From Cytidiella melzeri (lineage: Eukaryota; Basidiomycota; Agaricomycetes; Polyporales; Irpicaceae), in assembly GCA_022592445.1 (NCBI GenBank), contig JABYQR010000180.1, positions 25,172-89,171 on the forward strand: DNA of 64,000 nucleotides, in the 5' to 3' direction. A program made the translations under genes and the position numbers. The stretch's first letter is position 1, and the number at the start of each line of letters is the position of its first letter. Below, one piece after another: positions 22,338 through 33,227 of the stretch. A model generated the notes under the pieces. That model searched no databases. It worked only from the letters and a program-made list of their open reading frames with translations, and had not been told where the DNA came from.

Positions 22338-22976
22338 ATGCTACGGCGGCAGCACACGACATCTACAGCTTCGTCCACCTCGTCCACATGCGGAAGTGCT
22401 ATCTGTCACTCGCATGATCCGCCTCTGGTGGTGCCCAGCTATCCTCCCCGTAGTTCGGGACAGTCTATTGGCACAAGCGAATTCCCTCCTCAACGACGGC
22501 TTTTCAGTCCTTTCGACTCGTCGAGCAGTGCCAAGTTAGTTGGAACGAGCCTCAACCCGCGGGCAAGGGAAGTTACGTATGGTGTGCGTGCTCGCGCCCC
22601 AGCGCCGCGCAGTGCGGGTATGTCGCTCGGCTCACGACCTCTCAGGTCCGTCGACAAGTCGAGCTTGGCCGTAATCGCAGGCGATGGCCAGAGCACCCGG
22701 AAGTCGCACACTCGTTACTACCCTCCTGCTGCTCCCTCGAAATCGGTATCTTCCCTCAAGTCAAACTCGTCTCTTTTCAGCCTCCAGAATGGCCAGTCGA
22801 CAGACATCACGTCTATCTGTAGTAGCATCCAAGGTTCAGAAGGCGGCTCTTGCCCACAAGAGCGTGTGAGCCAGGAACATCGAACTGTGGGAGGAAAATT
22901 GCTGCAGACGCAGTTTGGGTATGGGCTTCCTACTCGTAAAAAGCGACGAGAAGCATCTGTTCCTGACGGAAGGTGA
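22338..22976 (+). CDS. Ser/Pro-rich hypothetical protein
   Basis: A single-exon 212-aa frame from the ATG at 22338. No family recognised. It is highly Ser-rich with basic patches and ends in a strongly basic PTRKKRREAS segment that could be a nuclear localisation signal. No membrane helix or signal peptide. A TATA box sits 58 bp upstream. The next gene on the same strand (23720-24301) has the same style: short, single-exon, Ser/Pro/Arg-rich, TATA-driven. The pair could be diverged duplicates, but no long aligned block is visible. Confidence 0.5.
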   Translation: MLRRQHTTSTASSTSSTCGSAICHSHDPPLVVPSYPPRSSGQSIGTSEFPPQRRLFSPFDSSSSAKLVGTSLNPRAREVTYGVRARAPAPRSAGMSLGSRPLRSVDKSSLAVIAGDGQSTRKSHTRYYPPAAPSKSVSSLKSNSSLFSLQNGQSTDITSICSSIQGSEGGSCPQERVSQEHRTVGGKLLQTQFGYGLPTRKKRREASVPDGR

Positions 22977-23719
22977 GATGATCTGAAGGCTTATATACCA
23001 TATCCTTCACAAACGGACGCTTTGCTGTGATACAACATTCTACAGTCACAGTTTCTAGTTCCTAACAGGCTTATCATGGACTATACGACACGAACCACTC
23101 CATCTCCACATTCCAACTGTATCCATTGTCAATCCATTGTTATCCATAATTGTATCATATGCTGTACGTATACTGGATACATTTCTTGCCCTCCAACACG
23201 GCATAGGCACTGATATCATTTGCGCGGTAAGTGGCCGCACATATTGAGAACGAATTCAGACCGTCTTTTGATAACCGCTTTCAGGTTTGTTTCTGAATGT
23301 GTTGTCCGAGATCAAAAATAATGGGGATCGTGGACAACAAAACAAGTTTGGGCCGCAGAAACGCCGCGTGGGGATCTCATGGCCTCATGGCACGCTTGCA
23401 GTGGGTTAGAGCTTTTGTTTGGGCCATAATGTTTGCAAAGCCTTTGTGGTTCAAATATGACCTTGGCGACCTCGCAGGCTACATCATATGTCTGAGGGCT
23501 TGATGATTTTGGCGTCTGTGGGTGCGGTACATATAAAGGTAGCTGAAACAGAATTTGGCGTCGTATATCGCTGGTGCACTGATAGCCTTGTTCTGCTGGT
23601 ATATTAGCCTCGTTGGTCCGCCAAGAGACTTTCCCCTCGCGTCAATCAACTCCCTTCGAGCCACATTATCAGTGGCCACCCCCCGTGATCTTCAATCGTC
23701 GTCGCTGCTGGCGGATAGT
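22977..23719. promoter_or_regulatory. Intergenic region with TATA box (23532-23537)
   Basis: No gene seen in 22977-23530. A TATAAA at 23532-23537 lies about 185 bp before the next ATG and is the best core promoter candidate. Confidence 0.4.
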
Positions 23720-24301
23720 ATGAATCGCAAGGACAACACGACGCCTCCCCGCGGCATACTCAAGTCATCCCCCGCACACCAGCCTCGGTCGTCTTCTTGC
23801 AGTGATCACGCTCGACGCGTCACTGCAACCTCATCAGACTCGAGCTGTGAGAGCCTCAGAGGAGAAGGAACTCGAGTGACGGACGTTTGCATCCCGAGTC
23901 GTAATCCTTCTGGCACACGAGATCATCTGTGCAGCAGCTCGCCACTGGCGCAGACACGCTCGCGACCTCGCTGGATACAGTTTTTGCTGTCGATATTTTC
24001 TGCGAAGCGAAACCAGCCTTTCAGACCTGCCACTCCATCTGTCCAACGCCCAATAATTCAGCGCACTGCTAACGTGCCGACACCCGTCCCGTCTTCCTGT
24101 CGTAGCCCGGTCATGTCGAGCTCGCAAATTTCCTTGCCTTACTCAAAACCTAGAAGAAAGAGGGCATTGTCTGATCTAGGGGCCGTACCCGGATGCCAGG
24201 CTCCTCGCGCCAACGGGAGACGTTCGAACCCGAAGAGCAGTGCTCACTTGTTGTCTGTAACTGGCAATCGCCGCCTGGGGAGCTTCGACTTCGAGCGATA
24301 G
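23720..24301 (+). CDS. Ser/Arg/Pro-rich hypothetical protein
   Basis: 193 aa from the ATG at 23720 (M-N-R-K-D-N-T-T-P-P-R-G-I-L-K). The frame extends 55 codons further up without an ATG, including a hydrophobic stretch (IAGALIALFCWYISLV), so an upstream exon with a membrane anchor is possible. It contains RGILKSSP (PP1-docking-like in appearance only), a hydrophobic WIQFLLSIFSAK segment and a basic KPRRKRALSDLG that may be a nuclear signal. No family recognised. Confidence 0.45.
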   Translation: MNRKDNTTPPRGILKSSPAHQPRSSSCSDHARRVTATSSDSSCESLRGEGTRVTDVCIPSRNPSGTRDHLCSSSPLAQTRSRPRWIQFLLSIFSAKRNQPFRPATPSVQRPIIQRTANVPTPVPSSCRSPVMSSSQISLPYSKPRRKRALSDLGAVPGCQAPRANGRRSNPKSSAHLLSVTGNRRLGSFDFER

Positions 24302-24690
24302 TTCTGCCCGCGGATATACATGGTGTGGTGGTTTGTGTATTATCGTGATAGAGAAGGGTTCTGCAGCTGTATGCATATGGGACAGTGTACTTATACTGAT
24401 ATTGTGGGTTCAACAATCCGGACTGATCACCGCCATTCTACGCTCGTTATATTCATATATTGCTATTGTGTTTTCTCAACTCGTAGTGTGTATCAGGTCT
24501 CAAGTGTGTTGCTTTATCGATCTGTGAGCTAAATTTCAATCTTTAATATGAGGCAGCATAGGGTCGTGCTGGATTGCAACGAGAGAGCTATACAAGCAGA
24601 TGTATGCGAGGCCCTACTTGTTGTACTGGCGATCTGGTTTCACACCTTCTAAATCCGACTACATGATTGCATGATGATGGTTATGGTAGG
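24302..24690. other. Unassigned AT-rich stretch
   Basis: No gene or named repeat recognised. It marks the transition from the host gene island to the retroelement block. Confidence 0.4.
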
Positions 24691-24792
24691 GAACATTGTG
24701 GAACCTTGTAGAACATCACATCATAGCACACTATACGTTTTCACAGCAGTGTTAGAGATACAGACCTGGTATCAGGGGTCCTTGTCTGAGAT
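24691..24792 (-). repeat. Fragment of the 50-kb gypsy-family LTR
   Basis: About 100 bp match the reverse complement of the LTR at 50262-50770: GAACMTTGTRGAAC.. CAGCAGTGTTAG.. CAGACCTGGTA.. GGGGTCCTTGTCTGAGAT. Diverged, with no partner nearby. Confidence 0.75.
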
Positions 24793-24799
24793 TATTGTA

Positions 24800-25056
24800 A
24801 TCCAATGACGTGCTCCTTTCCATACAAGGTAACCCCGACAGCTTCTATTGGAGCTTCCAACTCGGCTTCTATTCAATCATGTTTTTCGTTCTGGTTCCAT
24901 TGTAATTGTACCTTCTGTTTTGTTTTGTTTCCTCCATCTGCCTTTCTTATTTTATCTTATCCTTTATCTTGTATTACTATAAAAACACTTGTATTCTCTT
25001 AGTTTCAATTTTATCTGCTCATTTTCTTGTGTGCTCGCATCCCTCTCACAACAACA
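24800..25056 (+). repeat. 3' part of a copia-type LTR
   Basis: T-rich sequence with a TATAAAAA box near 24978, ending CACAACA just before the primer-binding site at 25057. The left border is not resolved. Confidence 0.5.
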
Positions 25057-25069
25057 GGTCATGAGCCCC
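25057..25069 (+). other. Primer-binding site, half-tRNA initiator Met type
   Basis: GGTCATGAGCCCC is complementary, with one change, to the anticodon stem-loop of initiator tRNA-Met (GGGCUCAUAACC in yeast). This is the primer type known from Drosophila copia. Its twin at 60824-60836 has the exact GGTTATGAGCCCC. Confidence 0.7.
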
Positions 25070-25202
25070 ACACTCTAACTGCACAAGAAACTTCTATCCA
25101 TCAAGCTCTATGCTTACTCTATTAATCTAGGCAACAGTACATCGGCATTGAGCCCATAGGCCATTATCACCTTTATCTTTTGATCTTGCATTTAGATCTA
25201 CT

Positions 25203-25900
25203 ATGGCAACAACTAATGCCGCAGCTTCCAAAACTTCAGGTAGCTATTGTATTGAACCACTGAAGGGTGCAAAAAACTATATTACTTGGCGCGTCCAGAT
25301 CACAGACATTCTCACCGACATGGGGCTGTGGGAATACACTTCAGGTGACACAACTAAACCTGCTGATGCAGTACAAGCTGCCGAGTGGACAAAGAAAGAT
25401 AGGAAGGCACTGACAACCATCTGACTCCGTGTTTCAAACTTGATGATGGTGCATGTGATTTCCACCAGCACATTGAAGGATGCCTTTGACACACTCTCCA
25501 ATGTTTTTTGGAACCAAAGGCGCTGTTGCCCTTATTGTTCTACACAGACATTTTCTTTGTTATCAGATTTTTGAAGAAGGTGACCTCGGTGAAAAGCTGC
25601 GAAAGATTGAAGGACTTGACAAATGGTGGACCAATATGTTGATGTACATCAGGATGCAGCCTAAGCAACTCGCTCTAGCCATGCACAAGATTGTTTGTGT
25701 ACACAGTTACATGAGCAGAGGAACAGCTGGACCATGGGCTATGCTAAGGAAGAAACAATACCTGATGGAAGTTTTCTAACTGGAGAAAATTCTGCAAAGC
25801 AGTCTTGATGTTCTTCCAAGACAAAGGACTCAGAAAACAGGTGTTGGCCAAACTCAAAAGAGCAAATCAGGGTTCACAAACAACCTAAGAATACAACAAT
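25203..25900 (+). pseudogene. Ty1/copia gag remnant
   Basis: The ATG at 25203 starts a typical copia Gag head (DUF4219/UBN2-like): L-K-G-A-K-N-Y-I-T-W-R-V-Q-I-T-D-I-L-T-D-M, then W-E-Y. The frame stops after 73 codons (TGA at 25424) and continues in pieces with many stops and shifts (NQRRCCPYC.., EGDLGEKLRKIEG.., later short pieces). It lies 134 bp after the primer-binding site, the usual place. Clearly dead; no integrase or RT follows before the repeat field. Confidence 0.75.
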
Positions 25901-25979
25901 GACTTTTCCATATTGCTGGGCCAGTACGGCAAGAACTGAGACAAAACAGCGGTAATGGCTTTGTACAAGTGAGGACTCA

Positions 25980-27540
25980 AGTGGAGCCTCCTTAACGCTG
26001 AGACACTAACACACCCCCTGGACATGGCACAAACACACCAGACCTCGAGGGAGGTGATCACGTGTGTGGGTAGGGACAAGGGTGGAGTGAATATGTGATG
26101 CAAGTGGGTCCAAGAGTCCTAGGCTGCACCTGGACACAAACGAGAGGTGATACAATGTGGCAAGAGGCAACGAGACATGACGAGATGCAGCACGAAGCAA
26201 GAGGTTGCTCAAAGCAGTGAGATGCAACAACATGCAGTGCAAAGCAACGAGATGTGAATGTGCAAGTGGTAAGTGGATGCCGCACTACAACGAGGGGCAA
26301 GAGGAGGGGATTGGGTATGTAGAGGAGGGCAAGAAACAACGGTGATACAAGGCGTGAGGTAAAGAACCCAAGAGGGTGATGGTGGGAAAAGCTTGGACGT
26401 TGAGTGAAGCAATGAGAAGAGGTCGCAAGGGATGAGAAGAAAGGAGAAAACACAGTGAATCGCAGTTGCTGAGTGAAAGAGAAATGTGGCTTTAAAACAC
26501 AAGGCAGTGAAAGAAACACAATATAAATGCAGTGGCCAAGAGAAGGTAAACAATGGCTCAAAAGGAGGACACAGTGAAAGAGGAACGCAATGCAGTGAAA
26601 TAATGCAGTAGAATAAACGCAGTGAGGAACACAAGAGGGCTCGAGAACACAACGCAAATGAGATATACACACCACAAGAAGGCTCGAGACGAGATGCAAG
26701 TGGCAGGAAGGCTCGGGGTGCAAGATGCAAGGCTTGCAGAGGCAAACTTGTGGGGGGAAACACGGGGGGTGTCGTATTCTGAGCTACTCTAGTACAAGCA
26801 CACTGTGTATAAATACTACTGCATCAAAGTCCATATCAAATTCAAGGTTCGTGTGAGAGCGAGGCAGTGAGAGAGGGCAGTGTGAGATGAAACAAGGGGC
26901 AATCATGAAACTCGTCACAAGAACAAGAAGTACACTGCTTCTTGTGCAGCTAAACCACAAGCATCCAATGAAACAAAGGCTTGGTGACTCGAGTCCACAC
27001 AGGAGAAGAAGGCAGTGCAATGGAAACAAATCCTGGTAGTGACGAGTTTGGGGGATTGATGAAGAGAGAGAGAGGCTGCTCGAGGTTCCCCTATTCCTGA
27101 GAAGAGCCGCGGGATCCAAGGGCTCTTGAGTGACGAGAAGCTCTGCTTGTTTGCAAGAAGAGTGCCTTGTTTTAGCTCGTTGCAGCAAGGGGGCTGCAAG
27201 GAAACCAAGAGTGACAAGGGAAAGTGCCAATGCACTTGAGGCTGCCCAAAACTCGCGAGAGACATGGACAAGAAATTGCGCGAGAATGCGAACCATGACT
27301 CAAGGGAGCACAAGCTTGAGTGCCCAAAGGGCTGAGCCATAGACAAGCTCGAGATGCGAGGTGCAAGGAGCAAGACAAGCTCGAGACGCAAGCTGTATGA
27401 CAAGCTCGAGAAGCAAGCTGTAGAACCAGCTCTCGCGCAAACCTCGAGACGTTTCGCGAGGGCTCTCAAGTGACAAGAAGCTCTGCTTGCTTGCGCAAAG
27501 GGGTCCTTGTTGAGATTGTTGCACGTCCAGCGGTTTCCGG
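25980..27540 (+). repeat. Purine-rich degenerate repeat field
   Basis: About 1.5 kb with strong A+G excess on the plus strand, built from short imperfect words such as GAGATGCAAG, AAGCTCGAGA and GCAAGAGG. A larger duplication is visible: CAAGAAGCTCTGCTTGYTTGC occurs near 27140 and again near 27475. Long minus-strand frames here (up to 221 codons) are composition artefacts of the skew and are not called as genes. Confidence 0.65.
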
Positions 27541-27774
27541 GTGTATCAACGCCCTCCACAATCTCCACCACCAGCCGGAAAACCTTGGAGAAATGATGAC
27601 AGAAGTGCTCCGGCTAGAAACAAACCAACAACCCCTGACGCTCAATTTGGCTGCTCATAATGGCTGTGGCAGGAGTGAAGGGGGGACTCAAACCACTCAA
27701 ACCCCCTACTCCAACAACAGCCAAGCCACTGCAAGAGTTATGAACACACCAGACCATGAGGGTCACTCTAAAGA

Positions 27775-27842
27775 TGTCACAAACATGCACACCTTTAGCT
27801 TATCTTATCCTTTTCTTGTTTTATCTTACTGATGACACATGG
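27775..27842 (-). repeat. LTR end of the 50-kb gypsy family, truncated by another LTR
   Basis: TGTCACAAACATGCACAC, followed by CTTATCTTATC and a TGATGRYACATGG block, matches the terminus of the 43579-50770 element's LTR (outer end, reverse orientation). The match stops exactly where the next LTR begins (TGTTGT at 27843). Confidence 0.7.
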
Positions 27843-28607
27843 TGTTGTGGATGACCCAACTAGCCCTTATTTTTTGCATTCTACTTCTAGTTTTTACCTT
27901 TGAAATCAGGTTGAAACCCGGTTGTAACCCAATTACAACCCTTCCTGCACAAACCCCTTGCATGTCTATCAAGTGCCTGTATCACGTGACTTAGATGCAC
28001 TACATGGTCACATTACTTGCTGCTATGTCACACTGGCATGTGACTCAGCTTATGTAAGACCACATGGCTACAACCAGATGGCTCAGCCCATAGCTAGGGT
28101 TTGATGTCATAGATACCTCTCACATGAGCTCCTATTGTTCTTTTGCTATTGTTCTCTTTATGGAAGAATGTTCTCACAGGTATGGGAATGGAATACAATA
28201 GTTTGTCTCCTTTTAGATAGATTCTCTCACAAGTAGAGGTCTTGGAAGAGTCCAGACAACAGCTATTGTTCTCCTTTAGATAGTTCTATTGTTCTTTGTT
28301 CACACAGCTTCTTGCAAAGCCTGCCCTTAACATGGTCTGTGCGCAGGTCCCTGAAGTCTATATATACTGCTACATGTACGCTCCTAGCCCCCCATCTCGA
28401 CCTCTTGGTCTTTACTGGGCTAGGTAAGCTACCCCCTCTTGTACTATATAGCTGGTAGTACGAATACTAACTTGGTCTTTACTGGGCTAGATACTTGTAT
28501 AAAGTCTGATAGCTGGTGAGAGCACTGTGCTACACGCCTGCCACCACCTCCTCGTCGATATCCACATTGTGTCCCTGTTTGTCACGTCAAGCCCCATCTC
28601 CGTGTCA
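27843..28607 (+). repeat. Full-length LTR, same family as 3073-3784
   Basis: About 765 bp, TGTTGT...GTGTCA, alignable end to end with the left-edge LTR in opposite orientation. It includes the tandem CTATTGTTC-like words, a TATATATA box near 28370, and the duplicated block TTGGTCTTTACTGGGCTAG (two copies, about 28408 and 28470). Confidence 0.8.
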
Positions 28608-29378
28608 CCCAGTTTGCCACCAGATTCCAAAACAAACTTTGTTCTAAACTTGGTATCCAACAGAACATCAGTACAGCATATTACCCCAAGACAGATGGTG
28701 AAACAGAGCATGTCAATCAAGATTCAGAGCAGTATCTCTAAGCCGTCTGTGACTACCGGAACTGGTTGGGCTAGATGTTCTACTACTGCTAAGTTTTTTT
28801 ATGCATAACATCTGGTATCACTCAGCAATTTGGCACTCCCCATTCAAACTACTACTAGGGTACAAGCCCAGAGTAGTGGATGTCATCAATCCACATTCCA
28901 ACATTCCCTCTATCACTGAGCAAATCCATCAGATGGCTCAGATCCGAGATGAACTACATGCCAGCAGCTGCATGGCAGCGGAAGCAGTATGCATGTCATG
29001 CAAACAAGGGTTTCAGCCATACATTGTGGGTCAGAGAGTCTGGCTGGAAGGAAAGAACATCACTACCACAAGGCCCTCAGCTAAACTAGCACCCACACAC
29101 CATAAACCGTTTGAAATAACCAAAGTACTGGACCAATCACTTACAAACTCCAACTACCATTGGATTGGAAGATGCACCCTGTGTACCATGCCAGGCTCCT
29201 CATCCCATTTATAGAAACTCCAGAGTACAGACCAGCATACAACAAACCACCCCCAGGAATCATTAATGACGAAGAAGAATACAAAGTTGAAGCAATACTC
29301 CATAGTTGCCATAATAGGCAAGCAAAACTCAAATACGTGGTAAAGTGGACTAGGTATGGAGATTCAGAAAACTCTTAG
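28608..29378 (+). pseudogene. Ty3/gypsy integrase C-half and chromodomain remnant
   Basis: Starting right at the LTR end, the frame reads QFATRFQNK.. GIQQNISTAYYPKTDGETEHVNQ, the D-x..E part of an integrase core. It continues through stops and shifts to HSAIWHSPFKLLLGY, a GPY-like domain and a chromodomain end (EEYKVEAILHSCHNRQAKLKY..VKWTRYGDSENS, stop where W is expected). All upstream internal sequence (gag, protease, RT, RNase H) is missing. Stops and frameshifts make it a dead fragment. Confidence 0.8.
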
Positions 29379-31828
29379 ACTCGGCCTCTGGACATGGGAA
29401 ATACGACAGAATCCATAGCAGAGTTTCATCAGAGATATTCCAGTGCAGTACATAAAGACTGAGTTCTGCAGAAAAAAAAAGGAATCAAGCATGAGCACAG
29501 CCGCTGACATTACTGCCCTAGCCATTGCTGCATCTGCTGCTTCCACCTTTTCGTCACCATTGTTCTCCCTGACTAACAAAGGACACTTGAACACAGTTCT
29601 CACCATAAGAAATTATTTCTGTGGCGGCACTCACATTCCAAGCTGGAACTAAACATGTCCTTCTACCTTGCCTTTTTCCTCGCCATGTTCTCCTTCCTCA
29701 CCCCTGCATTCTTCCTTGGCTGGCAGGGCATTCCAGCCCAGCTGCTGATATATCTTGCCTTTGCCATTGTTTAATCTCTCCTTGTCTTAGCCTTCCGATA
29801 CACTCATGTCGCAACCAGGTTTTCTTGTGACACCACAATGTTTTTGATGGAAAACTGTGATCATTTAGACCAGATCAATTGGGATCACAAGCAAAATCAT
29901 ATGAAGTTGTTCTGGGCCTGTCTCAATGCACCTCAACAAGACACCCTCATCAAATATCACTTTCAACAAACCATCAATTGTCGCCCCAAGATCTTCAATT
30001 TTGCACCACTGATTAATTCAACATTCTACTATGTCTTCTCAAACTCCTTTTCTTGCACACCACAACTTCTCCTTTGGCCATGGCAGTGCCTTTATTCATT
30101 TTCTCTACAATTATTCTTGTCTTTCCACTTTCAACAATTTTCCTGCTGTTGCGGAGCGACTGCTGCTAGACCGATAGACCCTAAAACAAGGGTGGAGTTG
30201 GTGTGGATGTGAAGTGGAAGTGGATTCCCAATGACAACAACAAGGTCAAAGTCAATGGTAAGCAGGCACAGAGGTCGGATACTGGCAGTGCAAATGACAA
30301 AGTTAATTTCAGACTTATACTAGGTTACTCACCTGGCAGTGCAAATGATGAAGAGGTCAAGATGCAGAGCCAGGAAGGGTAAGGGGTACTATATATACTG
30401 TGTCTGGGTGGTCTGTACACCAGTTCCCACACTAGGGACTGGAGTAACTGTGGGACTGAGGTAACAATAGAACAATAACAGACCAGGATAAATATCAGGG
30501 CCAGGGTACGCAATACAAGAGAACAATAGAACAATAGGGAACTGGGGGAATACCTAACAATAGATGGAAGACAATAGATAGAAAACAAATAGGAAAATAG
30601 GAACTGGGGGAATCCCTAACAATAAGAGAACAATAGAACAATGGCCTAGGTTGATCTGGAACCGCTCTAGGTCAAGTCTAGGGTTTGGGTCTGGACTATT
30701 GATAAATAAGGCAGGATGTCACGTGACCCGGGTTAGGTTTAGGTCCAGTAATAATCCTAGCTGGAAAATAAGTGCTGGTTACTGTAAACTGGTGACTGTG
30801 ATGGAAAAATCTGATCTCTGTTGGAATATCCATGTCACCCACCACCAATGATGCACCTGGTAGTCCTGCACAATTCCCTAACCTTTTATTCTCATCTTTG
30901 GCAGTCATCATGGATTTATTCCAACATGTCATGGACGCATATGAAGGTGACAAGGTCTACACTATTCAAATCAACACAAGGGATTTCACATGCAACCGAA
31001 TGCACTGAAGTCTGAGGTACCGCAGGGCCTTTGGTGGAATGGCACTCCTTTGGCTTGTCTGAGAACACCCTGACCATAACAGCTTCATTAATCAATGGTT
31101 CAACATTCCTGAACCCATCAACCATGCTTGCACATTTACGTTCTTGCCAATCATTGAATACACTACCATACCAGGAGATTAACCTGACTGGGTCAGTGCC
31201 ACCATTTAGAATGGCACCCAGACTTTCCTCATGGTTTTCCGCCGACAACTTCCTCCTGTATTTGGCAATCAAGTAGATGAAACAAACTGTGAATGACCAT
31301 GGCTACGGGAAGTACAGGATTGAGAATTCCTTTGTGCTAGAGCAATCACTACTCCACGTCTTCCAATCGAGATAGCTGCCAACAAGCAAATGATTCAGGA
31401 ATTTGTTGCCTCCCAGGACCAACAATTACTGTGATCCTGCTTTGACCTCATCCTGTGGGAATGGTTAGCACAGCTTAAACAACTTCAAAGGGATTGAGAT
31501 CTTTGTCTTTGCACTACAGTTATACCACGTGAAGCAGCATCTATCACTGCCCGGGCCAATACTAACTACTACCGCGTCCCACCCCCTCCTCTTGTTTGGT
31601 CCAGGATGGAGAATGTGCCACAGGTTGAACGCCCTTGTCAATGACATTGCATAACACCAGCTACTCCTACACCACCACCTAGACCATCAGCTCCTACTCC
31701 TTCCAACCTGCCATTGACAAGGCTAAGGACAGTGCCTGCACTTGTTGAAGACAACAACACTACACCAGAGTCTCCATCTTCACCCTTGAGTCCAACCAGA
31801 GACAACAATGCAACAGACAACAAGTCTT
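29379..31828 (+). other. Decayed retroelement sequence
   Basis: No intact gene. It has scattered short frames, an A9 run at 29471, and 30360-30650 rich in the word GAACAATAG with a TATATATA near 30389, which looks like LTR material in reverse orientation. Frames at 30820-31270 and 31540-31830 are Pro/Thr-rich and end at a polypurine tract, so the last part is probably the 3' end of a gypsy pol or an additional ORF. Confidence 0.4.
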
Positions 31829-31840
31829 CAAGGGAGGTAA
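31829..31840 (+). other. Polypurine tract before an LTR
   Basis: CAAGGGAGGTAA sits immediately before TGTTACAAACGG. The layout equals that of the intact gypsy element, where AGGAGGGGGGTAA precedes TGTCACG. Confidence 0.6.
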
Positions 31841-32420
31841 TGTTACAAACGGTCTTCATACCATATCATCTTCCTTCATTTCTTTGATTGTCCCAATAAC
31901 TAGTTGCTTTCTTTACCTTTGCCTTGACAATCCAACTCGTCTTTCTGCCCTCATTCCTTGATCCCCATGCATCTGTTCAACATGGACTATCACATCATCA
32001 GTTTCCTTCTTGTGTCCTTTGAAACCTCAGACCCAATTCCAATTGGTTACCGTTGTCTTAGTTCCACCCTCAGCCTTTCTATACCTCCGTTACCATTCCA
32101 TTGGGTCCAACCCTGTCTATCCCCTCTTTTGAGTCCAACCCCTTTTCTATTGATTCCTTGTTCATTGTCTACCTTTCTATTGTCCTTTGCTCTCACGCAC
32201 CAAGGGTCTTCTCTCCTATTGGCTTGCCAAAGTAGCTATTGTTCCTTGTCTATTGTCCTCCCTTTCTGTTCCTTTGATTTGCTACCACTACATCAGACTG
32301 GTCCCATAGTAGTTAGGTCAACATGTATAAATGGTTGCTGTACGTGGGGCTAGAACCTCAGTCTATCCACTTCGTATCAAAACCTCTTCTATTGATCCAT
32401 CGTCAGTCTGTCATTGTGCT
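31841..32420 (+). repeat. Probable 3' LTR of a third gypsy family (right end unclear)
   Basis: Starts TGTTACAAACGG after the polypurine tract. It is pyrimidine-rich, contains several CTATTGT words and a TATAAA box near 32326, and has no coding content. The end and partner LTR are not resolved. Confidence 0.5.
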
Positions 32421-33220
32421 TGACAGCTACCATGCAGCCTAGACCATCATTCAACCTTGTGTGTAGTTACATCAAGGGGTTCTGACTTGGCAACTTGTCT
32501 CTTGACAATATTCAGTCCTAACAGCGAGCAGCATTAAAAATGTGTATCTTGCTTCCAACAATCAGCTCACTGTCCATCTTACTCAGGGTCCTCTACTTTC
32601 CCCTCCTTCAAGAACTGTCTAAGCTAGACTGGTCAAAGTCACCTTTGTCATAGTAGATTGCGGCTCGAGGCTGCAATGGTGGATAGCTCTCCCCAACCTC
32701 TGTGTCCTTCTACATGTCTCAAGGAGGTGGCATGTATTGTGTAGAGGATGTTACGCTGGTACTCAAGGTTAGTGGTACAGGCTGCGTGTGGTGGTGGTCA
32801 AGTTAAGTGCAGTGTCAATGTGAATTGGCAGATCTCAGATAGTGATCTTACAAAACCTCAAGCTTCCCGGGGTTGTTTTGTCTATCTTGCAGCTAACAGT
32901 AAGTGCAAAAGCTTGAATAGCACTCATATATATAGCCATGACAATCTATAAGAGGGCCGCTGGCATGCTCTCATGTCTAACACCCAGCCACCGGAATCTG
33001 TGTTCCACTCAGGCTGCATTCTGCTGAAGAGTACAATTACACAACAGCTGGAAATATGTCTGATAATCGTGTCAAAGTTACATGTCACAGCTAGTCATGA
33101 GTAATAGTGTCCTGTCCCTGCCTCGTCAACTGTGCTGAACCCTTGCTGCCAATATGCCTATTGTGACAAATGAACAAGTACAGATCCGGAGGTAAGAGAA
33201 CATGACAGAGCACAATCTGG
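32421..33220. other. Unassigned repeat-like sequence
   Basis: No gene. A second polypurine-like tract (CTCAAGGAGGTGGCA) at about 32718-32732 suggests another gypsy remnant ending here. Confidence 0.3.
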
Positions 33221-33227
33221 CAGAATT

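Noticed and set aside
24220..24240. GTTCGAACCC as a tRNA T-arm
   Set aside because: Lies in the 23720 coding frame and no cloverleaf can be built around it.
26058..27571. Long minus-strand ORFs (up to 221 codons)
   Set aside because: Composition mirrors the purine skew of the plus strand, rich in Leu/Ser/Cys/His with no domain; nested repeats explain them.
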